Of a stretch of DNA of 64,000 bases, positions 56,841 through 64,000 are shown piece after piece. This DNA is from Trichostrongylus colubriformis. Lineage: Eukaryota; Nematoda; Chromadorea; Rhabditida; Trichostrongylidae. The stretch spans positions 45,618,001-45,682,000 of the forward strand of contig OZ022256.1 of assembly GCA_963978905.1 (NCBI GenBank), read 5' to 3'. A program made the translations under genes and the position numbers. The notes below the pieces were generated by a model that worked only from the letters and a program-made list of their open reading frames with translations, was not told the origin of the DNA and searched no databases. Position 1 is the stretch's first letter. Each line of letters opens with the position of its first letter.

Positions 56841-57224
56841 GGCCGCTTTCATACTTTGCGCACCGACGCCGTCACGCGCGTGGCGGTCAAATCGACGCCG
56901 TCATCTGCGTTGATTTGACGCCGTCAAACTCACGCAACCATTTGCCCGCCGCAGGAGACGGCGTCCATAGATAATGCGGACCCAGTCACACTACAGTATG
57001 GTGATTGTGGCCGATTCGAATCTCGGCGCTATGCCAATAAGGTGATCGTGGCCGCTTCGTGTATTGGCACAGCGCCAAGATTCGAATCGGCCACAATCAC
57101 CATACTGTAGTGTGATTGGGTCCGCATTATCCATGGACGCCGTCTCCTGCGGCGGGCAAATGGTTGCGTGAGTTTGACACCGTCACGCGCGTGACGGCGT
57201 CGGTGCGCAAAGTATGAGCCGGCC
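56841..57224. mobile_element. Tourist-like MITE, longer palindromic form
   Basis: Flanked by TTA (56838-56840 and 57225-57227), with the same ends as 18648-18941. At 384 bp it is almost one long palindrome: GATTCGAATC and the CACTACAGTATGGTGATTGT words appear once in each orientation. The A copy lacks most of the second arm, so it looks like a deletion derivative of this form. Confidence 0.85.
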
Positions 57225-57854
57225 TTACTTCTGATAACCCATACTTCGGTCAGCTTCGCCTACATACAAAGCTTTTGTATCACTCAGTTCAGTGATTACA
57301 AACTCATCTCCAAGTTTAGGTCCAAAAATCCTTGCAGTTCAGTGGTTTACAAGTTTTCCTAACATGTCGTGGTATCCTTCGTCATAAGCAGATAACACCA
57401 CTTTTAATTAGTTCAATCCCGTAATGAGTTGTACTACGACGGGGCCAAACTTCTGTAATCCTTCAATATTCTGAAGAGCTTCAGAAGATTCAATCTCCAG
57501 AAGAAATGACAAAAGTGCTATTTGGCGTGCTTCGAGTTGAACACTATCAAAAATAAAAAATCGCGAGACACAGGTGGAAACTGGGAGACTTATGAACGAG
57601 TGTCAAAACTGTACAGAGCTTCCAGCAAGACCTACACTTGTAAATAAGATTTTTATTAGCAAATGACACTGACCAAAATTAAGTCCAGTTCCTAGGAGAA
57701 CATCCCAAAAACGAGCCAGGTTCAGCATTCATCCCGCCACTAAGTCCGAGGTGACATCAGCATTACGGGGTGGCTTTTCCTCTGCCATCCTCCCCTGATA
57801 ACAGGATGTGTTGAATCTGGTACACTGAAAACTGCACTGCGCACTACGTTTAAA

Positions 57855-58277
57855 GGTATCGTCCACGGAAAATGCGTTTTCGTGTTACCCATACGTTAAT
57901 GTTGTATTTGCCTAGTGTGGGCCTCATGCAAAATTTCACGCGAAAAAATGCGACTCTGGCTGAGATACAGCACCACAAAGTGCGGTGCCAGTGGAAGGGG
58001 CCAAAGAGAAAAGCCTCGTTCCGTCCTCCGCAGTGGTCGGAGACGCATTGTAGGAGCAGAAAGTTTCGTAAACAGTTCCACTCTTCGTTCCCAACGGCGG
58101 CGGACTACGGGACGAGGCTTTTACTCTTAGGCCCCGCCCACTGGGACCGCACTTTGTGGTGCCGTATCTCAGCCAGATTCACATTTTTTCGCGTGAAATT
58201 TTGCATGAGGCCCACATTAGGCAAAAACAACATAAACGTATGGGTAACACAAAAACGCATTTTCCGTGGACGATTCC
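57855..58277. mobile_element. 423-bp foldback element at a TTAA/TTTAAA site
   Basis: The ends are GG.ATCGTCCACGGAAAATG on both strands, and inverted similarity extends about 140 bp, including GTGGGCCTCATGCAAAATTT and TTCACGCGAAAAAATG. TTTAAA flanks each side (57849-57854 and 58278-58283). Block A (near 19570) and A0 keep a single uninterrupted TTTAAAGGCG, which is the empty site. The duplication can be read as TTTAAA, or as TTAA with ends AGG...CCT, which would suggest a piggyBac-like MITE. It has no coding capacity. Confidence 0.85.
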
Positions 58278-59229
58278 TTTAAAGGCGCACTAAGCCATAA
58301 TCAAGCTAGTGGTTTAGTTCATTGGGACGAGTAGGTCCTTGGATAACTCCTAGGCTGCACCCTTTTTGCGGCTTCACGGTGCACCCTCACAGCATTCAGC
58401 CAGCTTGAACACAACCAAGCTACGCAAGAGGAGCAAATTTCCAACGTGGCTGCGTAGAAAGGGGAGCGAAGAGGTAGAGAAGAGGTAGAGAGGACAAGAC
58501 AGCGATTTGAATAGCGAAGACAAATTCGTCAAGGAGAAACAGGTGATATGGTGGGACTTTGCGCGATATTATCGAGCCAAAACTTGTTTCTAGGCTCCAA
58601 TACTCGTACGAGGAGTGTGATCAGAATCTTTATTTTTGACATTCGTGGGGGGTTTTACTTCATTTTTCTTCACTGAAGAGTAAATCAGGACCTCTACGAT
58701 CTGTGGTACTCACAATAACTCACACTTTATCGTGGAGTGCTGCGCCTTTTTATATCATCTTTCTATCGCGACAATGATGTGGTCACTTCATGTAGCGTGC
58801 GGGATGCAGGGCAGGACCATCAAAAATGAGTAACCGCGCCACGTGAACTTTGTTAACGCGCGCGTCAGATGCTCTGCTGCTTCCGTTATGAGCTGATCGC
58901 GTGCGAGGGTGCGGGACGGTGGCGGACTCCAGCGATCCTGACCCGATTCAATAGTTTTGGCCCACTCTCGTTGCAATGATGAATAAGAACGTCATCGGCG
59001 CTCTAATGACAATCAGCAACTTGCAGCTGTGAAAGCGTTTTAAAAAGCGTGATTCTGTAGAACTCTAATAGGCACAGTTTCCAACAAGGTGTTAACTTTA
59101 TTTTTTTTGCTTAAATTGTACAGCTATTAATCAAAAGCTCAGAGAAGGAGCTGCTCTCATTTCCGATGAAGGCTCGTATTTCTCGAAGAAGTGAAATGAA
59201 CAAGGCCGCGCTGGCGGAAGAAAAACAAG

Positions 59230-60062
59230 GCGAAACGAATTTGACGACACTTGTCTTCTCATAATCATTATCAAATCTTATCAACCATATCAATTTGGAC
59301 CACCCACCATTGAAGTTCCTGGCCCACCCTGCTAAACACCTACGGCTTTAGGCGCACCAGGATTTGCAAAAATCGAAACGGACTCAATAAATCCAGCCAT
59401 TTCACGCTCCTTATCGTATCTCATCAAACGTTATCAATGCGGGTCACCCATTTTTAATGTCCCTGGTCCACCCTGCTAAACACTTATGAGTGTCAGCGCT
59501 CTTCGATCAATGCTAAAGGAAAAAGGAATTTGAGGGCATTCGCCTTCCCATGCTCATTATCAAATCTTATCGATCATTATCGATTTAGATTACTCACCAT
59601 TAATGTCCTTGGCACACGCTGCTAAGTGCCTATGAATGTCAGCGCTTTTGGATCAACGCGAAAGGCGAAACAAATTTGACGACGTTTGTTTCCTAATACT
59701 CCATATCAAATCTTATCAACCGTTATCACTTCAGATCACTCACACTAAAAGTTCCTGTCCCACCCTGCTTAACACCTATGAGTGCTAGCGCTCCAGGATC
59801 AATGCGAAAAGCGAAACAGATTCGACGACTCCGACCTTTTTACGCTCGCTATCAAATCTATCAACCGTTTTCAATGCGGGTCATCCACCATAATGTCCCT
59901 GTCTCAAGACTCATAACACCTATAAATATCGTCTATCAGTCATCTATTTACCTTGTCAAATCCTATCAACCGTTTTCGATGAGGGTCACCCACCATAATG
60001 TTCCTGTCTCAAGACTCATAACACCTATGAATGTCGTCTATCAGTCATCTATTTGATAATGT
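59230..60062 (+). repeat. Minisatellite in A''
   Basis: Copy of the array at 20556-21390 with the same unit order; base differences are sparse. Confidence 0.8.
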
Positions 60063-60255
60063 TCAATCCCTGTAAGGAGAATATCATCATCGTCGAATTT
60101 CTTCGGAATCCACCATGAGACCATTGTATATTGTCTTGCGGAAATTGGGCACTATTCCCATCAGCCTCACCACTTGAAGGCACGTTCCAGGATCAACTTG
60201 AGTGGGTTAAAGCGCTGAATTATGAACTATCCCAACTATTTTTGTCTACATCCTT

Positions 60256-60899
60256 CACTATTATTAGGTACACAGACCCTTGCATTTGGCAGATTTTATC
60301 GTCACTGATGAATTCTTCGCTTCCTATGAAGCTCATACCTAAACTACCTCCAAATCTAGAGCGCAAGCTCATCTATTCTGGATTCCGCAAGCAGGGTCAA
60401 GCGTCCAGATGAGGAAAGTTTTCAAAAAATATGACCCCTCCCCAGAAGGGGGTCTCAATAAGACCCCCCTCCTTTACGTCGGTTATTGCTAGTTTTCAAT
60501 TTGCTACAATCTGTTGCTTATCATTAAAGGTTTTTTTGAAGTTCACACAGTTTTTATCAAAAACAGCTTCGCGTGGCGAAGAGAACGCTTTCCCTCCCTC
60601 CTTCCCACCCCAAAAGAACTTTTTTTGATCGAAAGGTGGAGAACTAAATGCCCTCCCCTCCTCCCTTTCTCTCCCACCCCAGGGGAAGAGATCCCATCCC
60701 ATTTTCTTTTGCACAAGGAAAGAGAATGGAATGGGATGGGAAAAAACAAAAGATTGATGAACGAAAGAGAAACGGACAGAATGACATCCATGAATTTTAT
60801 GAACGAAAGAAAAACGGTGGGTCAAATAAAGTCGGGGGGGGGGGGAGACGCAACTTTGCGTCAACGTCGAAGCTCCTTTCCCTCCCTAGGCTCAGGCTG
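60256..60899. other. Low-complexity stretch between A'' and B''
   Basis: Rich in CCCTCC and poly-purine tracts, with a 12-G run at 60834-60845. Overlapping open frames on both strands come from this skew, and none shows a motif. Confidence 0.4.
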
Positions 60900-61129
60900 A
60901 AATTGATATCCCTTCCACATGAAAGAGCATCTCTCAATTTTTGCCTTCAGCTTACTTCGTTTCCAAACCTCATAAATATTAGGTAGTCAAAGTAATCGAA
61001 AAACAGATAGTGGCATTTTGTAGATCAAAAAATCTCTATCGAAGGCGTATATAAGCTTCACCGAAAAATGAAGGAAACAATGTGAAAAACGGGGTTAAAA
61101 AAACCGCGGGAACTTATTCCCCAACCCAA
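60900..61129. mobile_element. Right end of a mariner-type foldback element
   Basis: Reading inward from 61129 on the minus strand gives TTGGGTTGGGGAATAAGTTC and then words shared with the right arm of 41574-42595 (for example TTTTTCACA and AGCTTATATA). TA follows at 61130-61131. A matching left end was not found, so only one end may be present. It abuts B'' exactly. Confidence 0.65.
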
Positions 61130-61774
61130 TATTTCATGGCCAATCGACCAATAAACGGAAACCCCATGATTTTTCCGTCTTTTTGCAATAACTTCGAAAT
61201 TTTCCATAAATTTGAAAAAGGTACCAGTAGGAAGCCCTGCTCAAGGAGAATGTGGGTGTCAAACCTTCTTTTTTCTTTTCTCCTTCGACACAATTTTCGA
61301 GATTTTCGCAAATTTTGCCTCAAAGTACTGCGGGCGATTCTCTTCGACGCTACGGAGTCGTAAACTGTCCACTTCGATTGTGACTTTCGAGGCAAAAGTG
61401 AATATACCCTCGTATTCGAGGAGAACATGAACCCATGATCATTTTGGTATCTCTCATGTTAGGATTCGGCAGCGTTGAACTGAAAATTGTATCTGAGAAA
61501 TTTTAATTAGAATGTGTCCATAGCTCTGCGAATTTTAGCTACGCGCCTTGTGATGGAAATCCTTAGCTACGCCCCTTGTGATGGGAATCCATCATGAGCT
61601 CAAGAAGAGGGTCAAAGATAATCTCTTTGATCCATCTCAAGGTATGCTGAAGCATTCACGCTAACGTAGGCCAAGTAACTCACAGAAGAATAGGCGGAAC
61701 CGGTTACGACGTCATGTCGTGAAATATTGGCGGTGGTACAGGGCAGGAAAAGTTTTTGAGTCTTTACTAAATTG

Positions 61775-62260
61775 TTATGTCTCTCTTGAAGTGTTGCTGC
61801 TGTGTTGCTGCTCTTGCTTCAGCACGTGCATCTTTGTTTTCTTGTAAGTCTTCGGTATCTCCTTCTCGTGTTCTTCCTCTTGTTCGTCCTTCCTATCGAC
61901 ACATTCATGGATCAGCTGTATCAGATATTCTCCGCCAGAAATGACCTTGACTTTTGCCGATATTTCTTCCGAATCTTCATTGTAGATTCGCCTTTGGCGG
62001 AGGATCTGCCATGACTCTGCTTGTCCTTGAATCGCCACATCCCTGGGGTTCTGCGGGTGAGTCTGGATCCCGAAGGAGAGGACCTTCTTTCTACGGCGTG
62101 CCTTTTTCTCTTCTTTCCGCACTTTTCGGCTTCAGCTACCTCATATTTTATTTCGTCCATGATTTTTTTCAGTTTGTCGATCCTCTTGTCGGCAATGGCT
62201 AGTACGGCCGTTGCCTCGAAGTGGTGTTTAAGCTTCTGTTGCTCCCACCGCCTCTCCTAG
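61775..62260 (-). pseudogene. Charged coiled-coil-like ORF (best-preserved copy)
   Basis: One uninterrupted minus-strand frame of 115 codons (61775-62122) runs from MRKEEKKARRRKK through ISGGEYLIQLIHECVDRK to KTKMHVLKQEQQHS and a stop. A second frame (61921-62160) continues the upstream MDEIKYEVAEAEKCGKKRKR segment. The corresponding regions of B and B' are more broken. Composition (many K, E, Q) suggests a coiled coil or a nucleic-acid-binding tail, as in some retroelement Gag proteins, but I recognise no domain. Its neighbour in all copies is a BEL/Pao-like fragment. Confidence 0.4.
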
Positions 62261-62640
62261 CTGTTCTTGACTAATTGATGGAAGGTGTTATGGTATTGAT
62301 CTGGCAGTTACTCGTAATTTTTGAGATACGTTCATACGTTATTGAGGCACTTGTATGCCAATGCTTTATTGTTCAGTTGTACTAAGTGGTGCTTCTTCCA
62401 CGGGAGACGAATATAGTAGCCGTCTTCTCTGCGTTCTATGGTCGAATAGAGTCATCCCGAATTTTCTTGTCTACGGCTTCTTGAGCTTTTTGTTGTATTC
62501 CTCAAAATTCCTCTGCACCGGTAGCGACTTTCAAATTTACATGACATTCATCTCGCTCCTCTTGAGAAATTCTTGACTGATTGTCCGTGGTTGCTCAACT
62601 GGGTTGAACAGTATTCATCACCACAGATTATCCCAGTGGG
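62261..62640 (-). mobile_element. BEL/Pao-like Pol fragment (B'' copy)
   Basis: Third copy of the fragment at 25881-26260, with the same LPWK..H and LNNKALAYK-type words on the minus strand and frame breaks. Confidence 0.4.
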
Positions 62641-62689
62641 TTATCTGGTCTTCTGGATATTCTGTAATGGTAATATTTTGCGGAATGGG

Positions 62690-63180
62690 ACGGTACATTT
62701 GGTGGGTGATCCAGCTTGATAACGGTTGATAAGATTCGATAAGGGGCGTAAAAAGGCTAGGGTCGCCAAATCCGTTTTGCTTTTCGCATAGGTCCTAGAG
62801 CGTTCATATTCACAAGTGTTGTGCGGAATGGGACGGGGACATTGATGGTGGCTGAACCAAACTGAAAATGGTTGTTAAGATTTGATAAGGAGCATGAGAA
62901 AGCAAATGGTAAGATTCGTTTCGCCTTTCGCGTTGATCCAAGAGCGCTGACACTCATGAGTGTTTAGCAGAGTGGGACGGGGACATTAATAGCGGGTGAT
63001 CCAAACTGATAATGGTTGATAAGATTCGATCAGGAGCGTGAGAAGGAAAATGTCATCAAGGCCGGTACGCTTTTGCGGCTAACAGTGGAATGTTAACATT
63101 CGCAGGTATTGTGAGGTGCGGGACCTCAGTAGTACTGTTGGGTACAGGGGCCTCAGTGATAACGGCTTACGGTGGCTGAT
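62690..63180 (-). repeat. 145-bp minisatellite (B'' copy)
   Basis: Same array as 26270-26790 in the same orientation, again about four units starting with GGGACGG-type words. Confidence 0.8.
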
Positions 63181-63846
63181 AAGAACCGTTAGAAATCGGA
63201 GAGGATGAAATCCTTCACATCGCTCGATACTACTATACGATCGCTTTAGCAAAGACATCTGATGCTCAGTGTCATTGACTGAACATATTTTGTTTATGTT
63301 CTAATATCACTGACCGATTTATCGACCGCTGAATTCTAGCGTTCCAAAAAATGGTGCATTTCTTTCGGTACTACGATCTATATTGATAATCATGATACAC
63401 CTATATTTGTGATAGCAAAGCAAGCGTTTCACTCGGTACCGGCAACACTGGGTATCGACGCTAGACTGTGTGAAATTCCAAATAGAGAAACATGTTCACG
63501 AAAACGATAAACGTCGATAATCGGGATATGGATCTACCATTGAAGTTTGGAATTAGATGCTCAGCAAGTGAACAATTTGTTACCAGTCGATGCAATCGAA
63601 TGCAAAACTATCGATGTCTAAACTATTCAAACTCCCAATGATGACTTAAACCAGTTGGCTCGCGCACACCACTGCGCGCGATCGTGTCGATGACGGGTTC
63701 GATGCAAAGCGACTGAAGTATAATAACACCGAAATGCTTTTTCATCACCATCTTCTCTTTTTCTATCCAGATGAATACTCAGCTGAAAGCAGAGGAAAGG
63801 AAATTTCCACTCAACTCCATACACAACTGTGGTCGTGCCGATCAAA

Positions 63847-63919
63847 CCCATTTTGCACAGCATCACCATGAATAGCGCGCAGTAGTGTGGGCGATTCATG
63901 GCATGTTGTGCAAAATGGG
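63847..63919. repeat. Conserved hairpin (B'' copy)
   Basis: Third copy of the hairpin at 27471-27543, with CCCATTTTGCACA and TGTGCAAAATGGG arms. Confidence 0.75.
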
Positions 63920-64000
63920 CTTGGATATATAACACATGAATAACATGTAAATTACATAACAGAAATATACGACACACATTTATCACGCAATAACGACAAT

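Larger units (their letters stand above)
56721..60255 (+). repeat. Segmental duplication block A'' (second full copy)
   Basis: Direct-orientation near-copy of 18526-21583. It carries two elements in forms that differ from A: a longer Tourist-like MITE (56841-57224) and an extra 423-bp element (57855-58277). The segment at 60072-60139 is inverted relative to A. It is continuous with the right arm on one side and followed by a mariner-type end and B'' on the other. Confidence 0.9.
61132..64000 (+). repeat. Third B copy (B''), partial and running off the window
   Basis: Direct-orientation copy of 24773-27640, beginning at TTCATGGCCAATCGACC and continuing past the window end. It includes the charged ORF relic, the minisatellite and the conserved hairpin. 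It shares about 20 bp near 61300 with B' that B lacks, and has a private 30-bp tandem duplication near 61540-61590. Because it lies on the same gap-free stretch as B', it argues that multi-copy duplication here is genuine. Confidence 0.9.

Noticed and set aside
57005..57030. GATTCGAATC as a tRNA B-box
   Set aside because: It is a palindrome within a MITE, and no cloverleaf or A-box could be built around it.
60496..60986. Four overlapping frames over 80 codons
   Set aside because: They come from CCCTCC and GGGAG skewed low-complexity sequence on both strands.

Overview
The window is eukaryotic and most likely from a nematode, probably clade V and perhaps a strongylid such as a hookworm (inference, not proven). 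The evidence is C-type-lectin exons with GT-AG introns and T-rich acceptors, a BEL/Pao retrotransposon relic, many Tc1/mariner relics and MITEs, and a processed copy of the multi-KH RNA-binding protein vigilin. I see no intact conventional multi-exon gene, no bacterial-style operon, no rRNA or convincing tRNA, no spliced-leader RNA cluster, no telomeric array and no CRISPR. Almost everything recognisable is a duplicated block, a transposon, or a broken gene fragment.

Layout. 1-5.3 kb holds a foldback satellite and a diverged lectin-gene remnant with one clean exon (2145-2314). 5.3-6.5 kb is an old copy of block A. 6.9-12.2 kb is a run of small DNA transposons: a mariner at 6906-7740, a Mutator-like MITE at 9763-9988, a long-TIR mariner at 10032-10833 and a foldback MITE abutting it at 10836-11332. 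12.2-18.5 kb is mostly unassigned DNA with further MITEs. Block A (18526-21583) is nearly repeated in direct orientation as A'' (56721-60255).

The dominant structure is a large inverted repeat. A left arm B (24073-34789) and a right arm B' (44908-55710) are each about 10.7-10.8 kb, closely similar and inverted, with about 10 kb between them. A third, direct, partial copy B'' starts at 61132 and runs off the window end. A 200-N assembly gap (34790-34989) lies exactly at the inner edge of the left arm, so a haplotype or scaffolding artefact must be excluded. B'' and A'' are gap-free with the right arm, so at least some of the duplication should be real.

Within the arms are a lectin exon (32010-32115, mirrored at 47657-47762), two mariner-derived elements, a GC-rich island, BEL/Pao-like fragments, a 145-bp minisatellite and a possible small secreted-protein ORF. 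The spacer carries a mariner-type foldback element (41574-42595) and a 2.1-kb cassette (42966-45071). In that cassette an intronless, frameshifted vigilin fragment with about seven KH repeats sits between 295-bp inverted repeats. One end of the cassette falls at the splice acceptor position where the next lectin exon would be expected.

Together this looks like a repeat-driven, fast-rearranging accessory region. The best leads are the captured vigilin cassette, the double-ended mariner palindrome, the 68-bp microinversion between A copies, a TTAA/TTTAAA-site element with a visible empty site, and strand-biased poly-G runs. No claim of a working new system is justified from sequence alone.
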